From Leptolyngbya ohadii IS1 (GTDB lineage Bacteria; Cyanobacteriota; Cyanobacteriia; Elainellales; Elainellaceae), in the NCBI RefSeq assembly GCF_002215035.1, contig NZ_NKFP01000006.1, forward strand, positions 2,261,080 through 2,325,079: 64,000 bases of DNA, in the 5' to 3' direction. The stretch's first letter is position 1, and each line of letters opens with the position of its first letter. The position numbers and the translations under genes were made by a program. The notes beneath the pieces are model-generated. The model was not told where the DNA came from and did not search any database. It saw nothing but the letters and a program-made list of their open reading frames with translations. Shown piece after piece: positions 16,817 to 26,426 of this stretch.

Positions 16817-18628
16817 ATGTCCACCCCGATTCTTGATATTCATAATTTATTCGTTGATTTTCAGCAGGAAAAGGATTTGATTCCCGCTGTTCAGGATGTG
16901 TCTTTTCACCTGATGCCGGGAGAAACGGTCTGCGTGGTGGGTGAGTCGGGGTCAGGCAAGTCGGTGACTTCGCTGGCAATTATGGGGCTGCTGGCTCCTA
17001 CGGCTCGTATCCGGGGCGAAATCTGGTTTCGGAATCCGAGTAAATCAGTGGATGCGGTGAATTTGCTGAGTCTGTCGGCGGACGAGCGGCGCACCTACCG
17101 GGGCGGACAGATTGCCATGATCTTCCAGGAACCGATGACCTCGTTGAATCCGGTCTATACCTGCGGTTCCCAGGTGATTGAGGCAATCCGGCTCCACAGC
17201 CCCGTTTCCGAAGAAGAGGCACATCAGCAGGCGATCGCCCTCTTTCGCGAAGTGAAGCTGCCCGAACCGGAAGCAATGATGGATCGCTACCCGCACCAGC
17301 TCTCCGGCGGACAAATTCAGCGGGTGATGATCGCGATGGCGCTGAGCGGCAACCCGGCTTTGCTGATCGCAGACGAACCGACGACGGCGCTGGACGTGAC
17401 GATTCAGGCAACGATTCTGGAACTACTGCGGGAAATTCGGACTCGGCGCGAGATGTCCGTCCTGTTTGTAACGCACGATATGGGCGTAGTGTCGGAAATT
17501 GCCGATCGCGTAGTGGTAATGTATCGCGGCAAAGTCGTGGAAGTTGCCAACGCCTACGATCTGTTCTCCCATGCCAAGCATCCTTACACCCAGGGTCTAC
17601 TGAACTGCCGTCCCACCCCCGAACGTCGGCTCTATCGCCTGCCCACCGTCTCGGATTTTATGCAGGTGAACACTACGCCCGATGGTAGCGTCCAAATCGA
17701 AGCACAGCCCCGCAGCGTTATTGAAAACAATCCCCGCTTTGTCACCGTTTCCGCCGAGGAAAGAGCCGATCGCTATCAGCAGTTAACCCATCAGTCGCCG
17801 CTGCTCTCCGTCTGCAACGTGACCAAAAGCTATCCCGTGCGATCGGGCTTGTTTGGACGCAGGACGTTCTTTAATGCCGTCGATGATGTCAGCTTCGATG
17901 TTTATCCGGGCGAAACTTTGGGACTGGTGGGCGAATCGGGCTGCGGCAAATCGACCCTGAGCCGGGTGCTTTTACGGCTGATTGAACCGACCGGCGGAGA
18001 AGTCATGTTTGACAGCAAATCGGTCTTTCAGCTCAACGAAGCCGAACTGCGAAAACTGCGCCAGGAGATGCAAATCGTTTTCCAGAATCCCTACGGCTCA
18101 ATGGACCCGCGCCAGAGTATCGGCTCTGCCCTAATTGAACCGATGCTGATTCACAATATCGGTACCTCCCATCAGGAACGCTATCAGAAAGCGGTGGCAC
18201 TACTGGAACGGGTTGGCTTAAACGAAAGCGCCATGAGCCGGATGCCCCACGAATTTTCTGGGGGACAGCAGCAGCGCATCTGTATCGCCCGGACACTGAC
18301 CTGCAATCCGCGATTTATTATCTGCGACGAATCCGTTTCCGCTCTGGATGTATCTGTCCAGGCACAGGTGCTGAATTTGCTCAAAGATCTTCAGCAGGAT
18401 TTTGGACTCACCTACATCTTCATTTCGCACGATCTCAGCGTGGTGAAGTTTGTCAGCGATCGCATCATGGTGATGAACCAGGGCAAAATCGAGGAAATTG
18501 GCACAGCCGACGAAATTTACACCAATCCCACTCGCGACTATACGCGCCAGCTTATCAACGCCATTCCCAGCGCATCCTTAGACGAAATTCGCGATCGACA
18601 GTCTCGTTTAGTGGGTGCGGATTTTTGA
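16817..18628 (+). CDS. ABC transporter double ATPase (DppD-DppF fusion)
   Basis: Energises the peptide/nickel-type importer encoded on the opposite strand. It holds two complete nucleotide-binding domains in 603 residues. Domain 1: Walker A GESGSGKS (about 42), signature [12 protein letters not shown], Walker [13 protein letters not shown]. Domain 2: Walker A GESGCGKS (about 376), signature [12 protein letters not shown], Walker [13 protein letters not shown]. The stretch between the domains ([19 protein letters not shown] and after) is the oligopeptide-importer C-terminal motif. A fused DppD/DppF explains why a single ATPase gene accompanies two permeases. Confidence 0.94.
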   Translation: MSTPILDIHNLFVDFQQEKDLIPAVQDVSFHLMPGETVCVVGESGSGKSVTSLAIMGLLAPTARIRGEIWFRNPSKSVDAVNLLSLSADERRTYRGGQIAMIFQEPMTSLNPVYTCGSQVIEAIRLHSPVSEEEAHQQAIALFREVKLPEPEAMMDRYPHQLSGGQIQRVMIAMALSGNPALLIADEPTTALDVTIQATILELLREIRTRREMSVLFVTHDMGVVSEIADRVVVMYRGKVVEVANAYDLFSHAKHPYTQGLLNCRPTPERRLYRLPTVSDFMQVNTTPDGSVQIEAQPRSVIENNPRFVTVSAEERADRYQQLTHQSPLLSVCNVTKSYPVRSGLFGRRTFFNAVDDVSFDVYPGETLGLVGESGCGKSTLSRVLLRLIEPTGGEVMFDSKSVFQLNEAELRKLRQEMQIVFQNPYGSMDPRQSIGSALIEPMLIHNIGTSHQERYQKAVALLERVGLNESAMSRMPHEFSGGQQQRICIARTLTCNPRFIICDESVSALDVSVQAQVLNLLKDLQQDFGLTYIFISHDLSVVKFVSDRIMVMNQGKIEEIGTADEIYTNPTRDYTRQLINAIPSASLDEIRDRQSRLVGADF

Positions 18629-18725
18629 GGTTCTGAACCGCTCCCTAAATCCCCATAGCTCCCATTCCGGTGAACCTCTCTAGAATTGGAAGTTGAAACC
18701 GTTTGAATCATTGGCTTCCTGACCT

Positions 18726-20474
18726 ATGACCCTGCCGATTTCCGAATCCGCAATCCGATCGCATTCGATCGAGAGTTCCTTCAGTCGAGGCGAGAGCTAC
18801 TACGAGCAGGGCGCAGTGGCAGATTTGGTGCAGCGGGGCAATACGATTTTTGCCGAGGTGGAGGGCAGCGAGTTCACGCCCTATCAGGTTCGTCTCACGT
18901 TTGATGCAGCGGGAATTACGGCAGCGCACTGCACCTGTCCCTACGACTATGAAGGCTGGTGTAAGCATCTGGTTGCCGTGGCGTTAGCCTGTGTGCGTCA
19001 GCCCGATTCGCTCGAAAAACGTCCCACCTTAGCGCAACTGCTCGATCGTCTAGATCAGGGGCAAATGCGGCAGCTCGTCCAGGAACTCGTTGAGCAGCAG
19101 CCCGATTTAATGGAACGAGTCGATCGCGTTGTCCTGCGTCTGGCGAATCCGGTTCCTCCCGTCCAGCAGGGTAAAACTCGACGTTCTGCCGTGAATGCGG
19201 CTCCCTATCGGCGGCAGGTCAAGCACATTCTGCGGGAAGGGGTGCGATACCTGGAAGAAGGCTATGAGGATGATCCGTTCTCTGAAGAGTTAGAGACGAT
19301 TATAAACAAAGCAGAGGAATTCTCTAGAGAAGGAGACGGGAATAGCGCGATCGCCATTTTGCAGGAAATTACGGGAGCCTGCGCGGACGAATGGGATGAT
19401 CTTGCCGAATATGGTGGCGATAGTTTTCCGATCACGGAAATGCTGGACGAAGCCTGGGCGGAAGCCATCCTGAGCGCAGAGCTTTCCCCCGCCGAAGTCA
19501 TCGATCTGGGCGTGATGCTGGAGGAATGGCAGGAAATTCTGGATGGAGATTTCAGCATGAGTCTGGCGGCACTCGATCAGGGCTGGACTGACCCACAAAT
19601 TCAGCGCGTGCTTCAGGGCAAAGGCTATTCCGATCCGGCGCGACTGGAAGCATCCTACGGGCAAAAGCTGGCACTCATCCGGCTGCAAATCCTCGATCGC
19701 CAGGAACGACAGCAGGAATACCTTAATCTGGCAAACGCCGAAGACCTAATGCAGCCCTATCTCACCCGCCTTGCGGAGTTGGGCAGAATCGAAGAAGCCG
19801 TCACCACCGCCCGATCGCGCATGACCACCGCCGAGGAAGCCTTTTCCCTGGCAAAAGCACTGCGATCGCAAAATCAATTTGCCGAGGCTCTGTCGATCGC
19901 CCAGGCAGGACTGCCCCTCCCCGGACACTGCCGCTACGATTTGGCAATCTGGACAAGCGAACTGGCGGAAAATCTAGAACAGCCAGACATCGCCCAAACC
20001 GCCAGCATGACTGCCTTCAGCGTGAAGCCCAACTTTGCCGACTATCAGCGGGTGCGTCAGTTTGCGGAGGATTGGGACTCGACAAGGTTCGATTTGCTGT
20101 ACACCCTGCGCCAATCCCACGGCTGGGACGCACAGGAGGCAAAGGTCGATATCTTCCTGCACGAAGGACTGATCGAAGATGCCATTCAAGCCGTGCATGG
20201 CGAAACCTACCGATCGGAACTGGTGCATCGCGTCATGGAGGCTGCCATTTCCACCCATCCCGATTGGGTGATTGAAGCCGCCTGCCAGCGTGCCGATGCG
20301 ATTATGGATCGCGGCAAAGCCGATCGCTACGATGAGGCAGTGAAGTGGCTAAAACAAGCCAAAGCTGCCTACCTCGCCGCCGGACAAAAAGCTGCCTGGG
20401 AAGCGTATTTCGATCGACTGCGATCGTTTCATGGGCGTAAATACAAGCTAATGGATTTGTTCAAACAGCTTTAG
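18726..20474 (+). CDS. SWIM zinc-finger protein
   Basis: A 582-residue protein whose N-terminal part carries the SWIM motif C-x-C-x(n)-C-x-H as HCTCPYDYEGWCKHLVAVAL (about residues 67-86), a zinc-binding, DNA- or protein-contact module. The rest is alpha-helical and rich in short TPR/HEAT-like helices (for example MTTAEEAFSLAKALRSQNQF) with no enzyme signature. Such proteins sometimes sit beside SWI2/SNF2 helicases, but none is next to this one. Function unknown. Confidence 0.85.
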   Translation: MTLPISESAIRSHSIESSFSRGESYYEQGAVADLVQRGNTIFAEVEGSEFTPYQVRLTFDAAGITAAHCTCPYDYEGWCKHLVAVALACVRQPDSLEKRPTLAQLLDRLDQGQMRQLVQELVEQQPDLMERVDRVVLRLANPVPPVQQGKTRRSAVNAAPYRRQVKHILREGVRYLEEGYEDDPFSEELETIINKAEEFSREGDGNSAIAILQEITGACADEWDDLAEYGGDSFPITEMLDEAWAEAILSAELSPAEVIDLGVMLEEWQEILDGDFSMSLAALDQGWTDPQIQRVLQGKGYSDPARLEASYGQKLALIRLQILDRQERQQEYLNLANAEDLMQPYLTRLAELGRIEEAVTTARSRMTTAEEAFSLAKALRSQNQFAEALSIAQAGLPLPGHCRYDLAIWTSELAENLEQPDIAQTASMTAFSVKPNFADYQRVRQFAEDWDSTRFDLLYTLRQSHGWDAQEAKVDIFLHEGLIEDAIQAVHGETYRSELVHRVMEAAISTHPDWVIEAACQRADAIMDRGKADRYDEAVKWLKQAKAAYLAAGQKAAWEAYFDRLRSFHGRKYKLMDLFKQL

Positions 20475-20601
20475 CCATCCCGATTGATTTTTTGATTAGG
20501 GCTGGAGGCGGAACCTCCTAAACGACATTACCAATGCAGAGCATTGGAACAAGGAAAGCGGGGAAATAGAATGCGATCGGCTTAGCCGTCCCGATTGATT
20601 C
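20471..20601. repeat. Dispersed repeat flanked by a 19-bp direct repeat
   Basis: TTAGCCRTCCCGATTGATT occurs at 20471-20489 and again at 20582-20600, bracketing a segment with GGAGGCGGAACCTCC and AATGCAGAGCATTGGAAC hairpins. The latter word resembles a repeat seen across cyanobacterial genomes, and a related piece (CAACGCAGAGCATGG) is at 31328-31350. It probably also ends transcription of the SWIM gene. Confidence 0.6.
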
Positions 20602-20666
20602 CTTTTTTAGGGGAAGGGGGAATAGTAGAAGCAAAAGCCTTTCATTCTCCTGCTAACCGAATCACT

Positions 20667-21275
20667 ATGAAGCTGCGATCGCCCCGAACGGCAAAACGCC
20701 TTGCCTGGATGCTGCTGTCTCCCCTGCTGCTGCTGTGCATCCCCAATTCCACCACGGCTCAAGAGCGCCAGGGATGCTTTATGATCACTTCTACTGGACG
20801 ACTCATTGATCTAGGGGAAATCTGTCCTGCTGCTGCCCCGTTCCAAACCACAGGGACGCCCCAACTCGGCACAGGCGACATTCAGGTGACGCTGCGCTGG
20901 ACAACCGCCGATGATCTGGATCTTGCCGTCACCGATCCGAACGGGGATATCGTTACCTACGCGAATACGGTTGTGCCCTCCGGTGGGCAGTTGGATGTGG
21001 ATGCCAATGCAGGCTGCGCCACGGCTGAAGCAAGCCCGATCGAAAATATTTTTTGGCTTCCAGGGCAGGCAGGACAGGGGGATTACTCGATCGCCGTCAA
21101 TCTCTATCAGCGCTGTGGCTCAGGTGGAGATCCGGTTCCCTTTAACCTGACGCTGCTGGTTCAGGGCAATACTCGCACGCTCACGGGCACCGTCAGCGAA
21201 CAAAATCCGATCGCGACATTTCCTTTCTCAGTCGATCGAGCCAGCGGATCGGGGGCAGCACAAGCCTCTCGATAG
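20667..21275 (+). CDS. Secreted protein with DUF2135/YfaP-like domain
   Basis: About 202 residues from ATG 20667, which starts a standard signal peptide (MKLRSPRTAKRLAWMLLSPL, cleavage near TTA-QE). The mature part contains IQVTLRWTTADDLDLAVTDP, then PSGGQLDVDANAGC and GDYSIAVNLYQRC, a pattern of YfaP/DUF2135-type beta-sandwich proteins (x-L-x-W-x-x-x-x-D-x-D-L-x-V-x-x-P). Two paired cysteines are consistent with the periplasm. Function unknown; the neighbouring gene also codes for an exported protein. Confidence 0.75.
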   Translation: MKLRSPRTAKRLAWMLLSPLLLLCIPNSTTAQERQGCFMITSTGRLIDLGEICPAAAPFQTTGTPQLGTGDIQVTLRWTTADDLDLAVTDPNGDIVTYANTVVPSGGQLDVDANAGCATAEASPIENIFWLPGQAGQGDYSIAVNLYQRCGSGGDPVPFNLTLLVQGNTRTLTGTVSEQNPIATFPFSVDRASGSGAAQASR

Positions 21276-21438
21276 GTCACGTTCTCTAGAATATTGGCGT
21301 AAAGCAATCGAGAGCAATACATTCGATCGCCAAGGCTGTGCGATTATAAAGTGAGCCTATTAATATAGATTTAAAGATTTAGAATCTGCACAGCTTAACG
21401 GAATTAATCCATCAAAGTAGTTCAGCAGGTCACACGAC

Positions 21439-21480
21439 AACAGTGACAGAAGAACAGTGACAGAAGAACGGTGACAGAAT
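21439..21480 (+). repeat. 14-bp tandem repeat
   Basis: Three units of AACAGTGACAGAAG (21439-21452, 21453-21466, and AACGGTGACAGAAT at 21467-21480), about 130 bp before the next gene. The rest of 21276-21607 is AT-rich and holds no gene. Confidence 0.85.
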
Positions 21481-21613
21481 CAACATGACGCAGGTCTTTT
21501 TAGAGGTAGCCCACACGATAATCTCACAGGGCAATCTGCGAAGTGATTCAAACCAAAATCTCGATCGATCAACCATCGACCAACTAATATCGAGCAACTA
21601 AAGGGGAGTGGGT

Positions 21614-22393
21614 ATGCGTCGCGCCTTTTTAATCCTGGCTTCATCCGCAATGGCTTTTTCGCTGGCAGCCTGCGATCCGGGCACCAACACCGAAACAACC
21701 GTGAGCGAAGAAACGCCGCCCGTGGTCAAACCCAATCCAAGCCCCTCCCCTGCGGTTGCTCCCCCTGCACCGATCGTTCTCCCAGACTTGATTAGCTCCA
21801 CTGACCCCAATCAGCGAGTCCAGCGGGTACAGGGCAACCGCAACGATCCCTTTGCGCTGATTCCCACAACGCCTACCATTGAGCGACCGGAAACCGTCCC
21901 AGTGCCTGCTCAACCTGTTCCTGGCGGACAAACCACACCTCCCCCAACCCGTCGAGCAGCGCAGCCTACCTCTCCTACCCCACAAGCTCGCCGTTCTGGA
22001 GGACAGGGCACTCCCAACCGCCCCGGCACCCTGGCACCCATTCCCAACCTGACCGGACGCGCCCCCACTCCCGTTACTCCTCCGCGCCCGCAGCCGGAAT
22101 TAGCCAGAGCCGTGCAGGTCAGCGGAGTTGTACAAATTGGCGGCACTCCTTTTGCGATCGTCACTGCTCCAAACGAGCCAGCCAGCCGCTATGTGCGGGT
22201 TGGTCAGCGGCTTTCTAATGGTCAAGTTTTGGTCAGGCGAATTGATATGAATCCGGGCGGTGAACCCGTGGTAGTGCTGGAACAGTTTGGCGTTGAAGTT
22301 GTGAGAGCCGTGGGAGAAGGTGGCGCACCTGCAACCAGTCCTGCTGCTGCCCCCGCCGCTGCCGTTCCCAATGCCGGACAGCCTACAGGCTAG
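21614..22393 (+). CDS. Proline-rich lipoprotein of unknown function
   Basis: ATG 21614 follows GGGGAG by five bases and begins a lipoprotein signal MRRAFLILASSAMAFSLAAC. Residues about 30-155 are Pro/Thr/Arg-rich and probably extended. The C-terminal about 80 residues fold differently: VSGVVQIGGTPFAIV, YVRVGQRLSNGQVLVRRID and VVLEQFGVEVVRAVGE resemble the small beta domains of PilP/GspC pilus and secretion proteins (inference from pattern only). It ends with an Ala/Pro tail. A role in an envelope-spanning pilus or secretion complex is possible but unproven. Confidence 0.72.
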   Translation: MRRAFLILASSAMAFSLAACDPGTNTETTVSEETPPVVKPNPSPSPAVAPPAPIVLPDLISSTDPNQRVQRVQGNRNDPFALIPTTPTIERPETVPVPAQPVPGGQTTPPPTRRAAQPTSPTPQARRSGGQGTPNRPGTLAPIPNLTGRAPTPVTPPRPQPELARAVQVSGVVQIGGTPFAIVTAPNEPASRYVRVGQRLSNGQVLVRRIDMNPGGEPVVVLEQFGVEVVRAVGEGGAPATSPAAAPAAAVPNAGQPTG

Positions 22394-22420
22394 GGGATTC
22401 CTCAGCAGGTTGACTTAGGA

Positions 22421-23794
22421 TTAGCCACGATTCAGCCGATCGGGAATGCCTTCACAGCCTCCCGGAATCGTCGATCGCGTGGCTGCCCCCCCCCAGGCAC
22501 AGCAGTAAACTCGCTGTTCTTCGGACAACTGCTGCACGTCGGTTAAATCTGCCCCCTCCACGACTGCCCCCGTAAATTCGCCCGTTTCGTAGTTGGGCGG
22601 GTCGGTGAGCGTTCGGGGGGTTGCGGTTTCAACGGAACCATAGAACAGGCGGGCACCCCGCAGATCGGCTCCAGATAGGTCAGCTCCGCAGAGGATGGTT
22701 CGTGCCAGGTTGGTTCGCACCAGTTCGGAGCGGCTCAGGTTTGCCCGAATCAAATTGATATCGCTAAGGTCTACCCAGCGCAGATCAGTTCCCGCCAGAT
22801 TCGCATTCGCCAGCATCACACCCAGGTCAATGACCCGCACCCCTGCCAGCCGATCCTCCGCATAGCTGCCTAATCCGTCAAGAATTGGACGACCCAGACG
22901 CCGATCGCGTTCTAGCGGAGTCAGCAGCCTCGATTTGGATAGAAACCGTAGCACTTTCGCTTTTCCGCTGGCATCCACACTGCTGAGAATGGCGGCAGTT
23001 CTACCCTCGGCGATCGCCCGTTCCTGGGGCCAGTCCTCCAGCAATCCTTCCTCGTCCAGCACCAGATCGGAAATGCCCTGGAAGTAGGTATCGATCGTTT
23101 GCTGCTGGGTAATCAAATTCTGCTGAATCGTCAGATCCTTTGAGATCACATACTGCCGCCACGCCACATAGACCGCTAGGATCGCAATCAGGATTTGCCC
23201 CACCGCACCGATCACTTCCCCCAGCGCGCCCACTGCCTCCCAGTTAAATGCCCGGACGATCCGCCCCAATCGATCGATCCATCCGGTCAATGCCATCAAG
23301 CCATAGACGGCAGCCACGAGTCCCGCAATGCCGATCGTCAGCGTCCACTGCTGAGGCGACAGCAACTCCCGCGCCACTTCCGCCACCGCAACCCACACGA
23401 CCCGCAGCGACACCAGTAAACCCACCATTGCCCCGGCAAATGCCATCCAGGACGCATCCAGCCACAGACCGACCCCCATCAAGCCGATCGCGATCGCAAT
23501 AATTAGCCCAAACGGCGGCTGAAATTGTCCCCGACGGGCGATCGAAACGGAGAAAGGCAGCGCAGAAGACTCGTTGAGCAGCAGCGCATCCGGCATGAGA
23601 GCATCCAGCGCAGGAGACGGACTTGCCGATGAGGGAATAGAAGGCTTGTTAGACCGCGCAGGCGATCGGGTGGGCTGGAGAATGGGCGAACCAGAAGCCT
23701 GACCATCTGGGCTGGAGAAACTGCCTGAAGCAGAATTTGCAGAGCTGGGGGTGGAATTAGGGGTGGGATTAGGGGTGGAATTAGAGGCAGTCAT
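22421..23794 (-). CDS. Membrane protein with C-terminal pentapeptide repeats
   Basis: 457 residues. Residues 1-80 are Ser/Pro/Thr-rich low complexity; the beginning is coded by a small GGGGTGGAATTA-type tandem repeat. Four hydrophobic segments follow at about 95-135, 150-172 and 195-215. A soluble region (about 220-330) precedes pentapeptide repeats such as ANLAGTDLRWVDLSDINLIR (about 340-385). Proteins with this low-complexity/TM/pentapeptide order are known only as uncharacterised cyanobacterial proteins. It converges with the lipoprotein gene. Confidence 0.82.
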   Translation of the reverse strand: MTASNSTPNPTPNSTPSSANSASGSFSSPDGQASGSPILQPTRSPARSNKPSIPSSASPSPALDALMPDALLLNESSALPFSVSIARRGQFQPPFGLIIAIAIGLMGVGLWLDASWMAFAGAMVGLLVSLRVVWVAVAEVARELLSPQQWTLTIGIAGLVAAVYGLMALTGWIDRLGRIVRAFNWEAVGALGEVIGAVGQILIAILAVYVAWRQYVISKDLTIQQNLITQQQTIDTYFQGISDLVLDEEGLLEDWPQERAIAEGRTAAILSSVDASGKAKVLRFLSKSRLLTPLERDRRLGRPILDGLGSYAEDRLAGVRVIDLGVMLANANLAGTDLRWVDLSDINLIRANLSRSELVRTNLARTILCGADLSGADLRGARLFYGSVETATPRTLTDPPNYETGEFTGAVVEGADLTDVQQLSEEQRVYCCAWGGAATRSTIPGGCEGIPDRLNRG

Positions 23795-24119
23795 TAGATC
23801 TTGGGATTTGTCCTCAAATGCTACTCAGATTTCTAACAAAGAATCCAGGGATTTGTCCTGCAAGTGGACTTGATCCAGCGGCAATTCGTTGATCTGGGAT
23901 CGTCTTGCGATCGTCCTGGTTTCACTCCTGCCTCACAATCCCAAAAAAACTTGCGCCTCGCAGAAATTCTTGTGCAAAAGTTCTTCAAATTTTAAGCATG
24001 GCAATAGAATAGGTTACTTAGTTGCTGTACTACCGTTTAGAACATCCGGCGATCGGCAAATTCGGGGCGGGACGGAAAGCGGTAAGCGCAAGGAATCGAT
24101 GGGGAGAGGAGTGTAAGGT

Positions 24120-26363
24120 ATGTCCAATTTGGAAAGCTCTTGGGAAGAGACGGTCGTTCAACTGGCAGAGGCAGGCAATTTACGAGCAGTGGCATTCTGG
24201 CTGAATCGACACCTGGTGACGCAGGGCATCTGTGTTCAGGCAACCAGCAGTCAGCCCGGACAGCTCACGCTACAAATCCTCTGCCGTCAGGCTCCCGATC
24301 GCGATGAGCTAGTGCAGTTTATCTGTCAGCGGCTCGCCCAACTGAATTCCCCCGTGATTCGATCGGTGCTGCTGAAAACGCAGGTGATGGGATCAGCGGA
24401 GCTGCTGTGGACGCAAAATGTCAGTTTTACTCCCGTTTCGGCTGCGAAAACCTCAGTAAAGACCCCAGCAAAGACCCCAGTGAAAACGGCTGTGGGCGAT
24501 CGGGCTTCCTCCGTTTCGATCGTGGTTGGGGCAGACGGAGCAACGATTAATATCGCTTCCGATCCTACGGCGACCCCCATCGGCAAGGTTGCCTTAGCCG
24601 ACTCCGACTCTGTGATTTTAGAGAAGATCCCTGCGGAAAAAATTCCGGCTTCCGCTACTAAAATTATCCTTCAGCCCGCCGCCCCTCAGAAATCGCCGAA
24701 GGGCAAGTCTGCGAAGGGTTCCAAATCCCACTCCCTCAAATCCCAGCCACTCAAGCCCCAATCGCTCAAGCGCAAAACCGCCCACTGGCTTAAACAAAGT
24801 CAGGATCAGCTTCAGCAGGGTAGTCGTCAGCTGCGGCAGTCTACTGAACGATCGATCCTGTGGTTTCAGCGGCAAAAAACGGGGCGCAAGGCATTAATTC
24901 TCGGTGGGTCAGCGATCGCGGCATTTTTGCTGGGCTGTGGGTTTGAGCTACTGCGGCATCAGATGACGATCATGACGGCTCACAGTCAAAATCCGGATGC
25001 GGCAGTAAGTACGGCGTACCAGGGCATGGTAAAAACGGCGATCGAGCAGGTGCCTGTGATTCAGCTGACGCCCGTTAATCCGGACGACTCCACGATTACC
25101 CTGCTGTTTAGCAATGCGGTGACGCTCAGCGGTGCCTCCGGTCGCAGCGGCATGGGTGCCCAGCAAAACGCCGATATGGTGGTTACCAGTCTGAATGAAC
25201 CGCTGGAAGGTTTACCTGCCATCACCAGCACCGGAGCCAGTCCGATCGCCAGTCCGATTGCCAGCCCAATCACCAATTCACCGGAAGCATCGGGAGAAGT
25301 ATCAGAAATTTCTGCCTCGCCGGAATCGCTGGAATTTGAGACCGCAGGAGCTAATTCGCCAGACGCTAATTGGGCAGGATCGGGACAAATGGTGGGTCCC
25401 ATGCCGCAATCCTCTGATTCCCAGCTTGACGAAGACGCGATCGCCTCTGACCCCAACTCCTTTGAAACAGATCCCGCTGATCTATCTGCCTCAGAACCGA
25501 TCGATCCAGCGGAGGAAATGCCGCCCGTTGACTTGCCGCCCCTCACCCTCCAGCAGCTTCAGGCAAACGGGGTGAATGTGGTGAATCTGGCAAGCAATCC
25601 TCTCCTGAAGACGGGCGACGAAGCGTTAACGCAAACGATTAAATCCCTCAGCCAGGTAAACATCTACCCGATCGGCGCAGGGGTAGACCAGAGAAGTGCC
25701 CGTCGTCCGCAGATCTTCTCGATTAAGGGCAAGCGGATTGCCTACCTGGGCTATTCCGATGTCAGCTTGAAGACCGCAGGCGTGAACAATGTTGGACTGA
25801 ATACCAGCATCAGTCAGCAGGTTGAAGCGGATATCAAATCCATTCGCGAGCAGGTGGACTGGGTGATCGTCAGCTATCACTGGAATCAAAATTTGCGCTC
25901 CTATCCAGAAGATTGGCAGGTGGGTCTGACTCACTCCGCGATCGATCACGGGGCTGACCTCGTAGTGGGCTACCATCCCAGCATTACCCAGGGGGCAGAA
26001 GTGTACGGTGGACGGGCGATCGTCTACTCTTTGGGATCGCAGCTAGACCCCTATCAGACCTCCGGGGACAGCGAGAATGCCCAGTACGACACCTTTGCCC
26101 TTAAGCTAAGCCTCCAGGATAAGCAGATGCAGGTAGAGCTTTTGCCTGTGCGGGTAAGCAACGGACAAACGGAATTTCTCAGCGCAGAAGCCGCTGTCCC
26201 CATTGAGGACTATCTGAAGCAAGCCTCTAGCCTGTTCCGCCAGCCTCTGCGATCGCCCACCACGCTAGACGCCCAAATCCGCCTGACCCTTCCCGCTGCC
26301 CCCAATTCCGAAAAACCCTTCTCGGAACCCTTCATCGCTGACCCCGCCCCCACCAATCCCTAG
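24120..26363 (+). CDS. CapA-like protein with degenerate metallophosphatase motifs
   Basis: 747 residues. The N-terminal about 105 residues form a conserved-looking alpha/beta unit (FWLNRHLVTQGI, LVQFICQRLAQLN). A Lys/Ser-rich stretch leads to one membrane helix at about 260-277, so the C-terminal part is likely periplasmic. That part matches the CapA (poly-gamma-glutamate synthesis, PGA_cap) fold: VVNLASNPLLKTG, KGKRIAYLGYSDVSLK, VDWVIVSYHWNQNLRSYPED, VVGYHPSITQGAEVYGG, IVYSLGSQLD. In the family these read GGD, N-L-E-N, ANNH, HHPH and SLGNF; here the acidic and histidine metal ligands are largely replaced. A Ser/Pro/Glu-rich insert of about 120 residues splits the domain. Confidence 0.82.
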   Translation: MSNLESSWEETVVQLAEAGNLRAVAFWLNRHLVTQGICVQATSSQPGQLTLQILCRQAPDRDELVQFICQRLAQLNSPVIRSVLLKTQVMGSAELLWTQNVSFTPVSAAKTSVKTPAKTPVKTAVGDRASSVSIVVGADGATINIASDPTATPIGKVALADSDSVILEKIPAEKIPASATKIILQPAAPQKSPKGKSAKGSKSHSLKSQPLKPQSLKRKTAHWLKQSQDQLQQGSRQLRQSTERSILWFQRQKTGRKALILGGSAIAAFLLGCGFELLRHQMTIMTAHSQNPDAAVSTAYQGMVKTAIEQVPVIQLTPVNPDDSTITLLFSNAVTLSGASGRSGMGAQQNADMVVTSLNEPLEGLPAITSTGASPIASPIASPITNSPEASGEVSEISASPESLEFETAGANSPDANWAGSGQMVGPMPQSSDSQLDEDAIASDPNSFETDPADLSASEPIDPAEEMPPVDLPPLTLQQLQANGVNVVNLASNPLLKTGDEALTQTIKSLSQVNIYPIGAGVDQRSARRPQIFSIKGKRIAYLGYSDVSLKTAGVNNVGLNTSISQQVEADIKSIREQVDWVIVSYHWNQNLRSYPEDWQVGLTHSAIDHGADLVVGYHPSITQGAEVYGGRAIVYSLGSQLDPYQTSGDSENAQYDTFALKLSLQDKQMQVELLPVRVSNGQTEFLSAEAAVPIEDYLKQASSLFRQPLRSPTTLDAQIRLTLPAAPNSEKPFSEPFIADPAPTNP

Positions 26364-26426
26364 TTACACTCCCCACTCACCATTCCCTAATTCCCCTCCC
26401 CATTCCCTAATTCCCCTCCCCGTACC
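26364..26426. repeat. C-rich low-complexity tandem repeat
   Basis: CATTCCCTAATTCCCCTCCC is repeated almost exactly twice, filling the whole gap between the CapA-like gene and the mutarotase gene. Confidence 0.8.
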
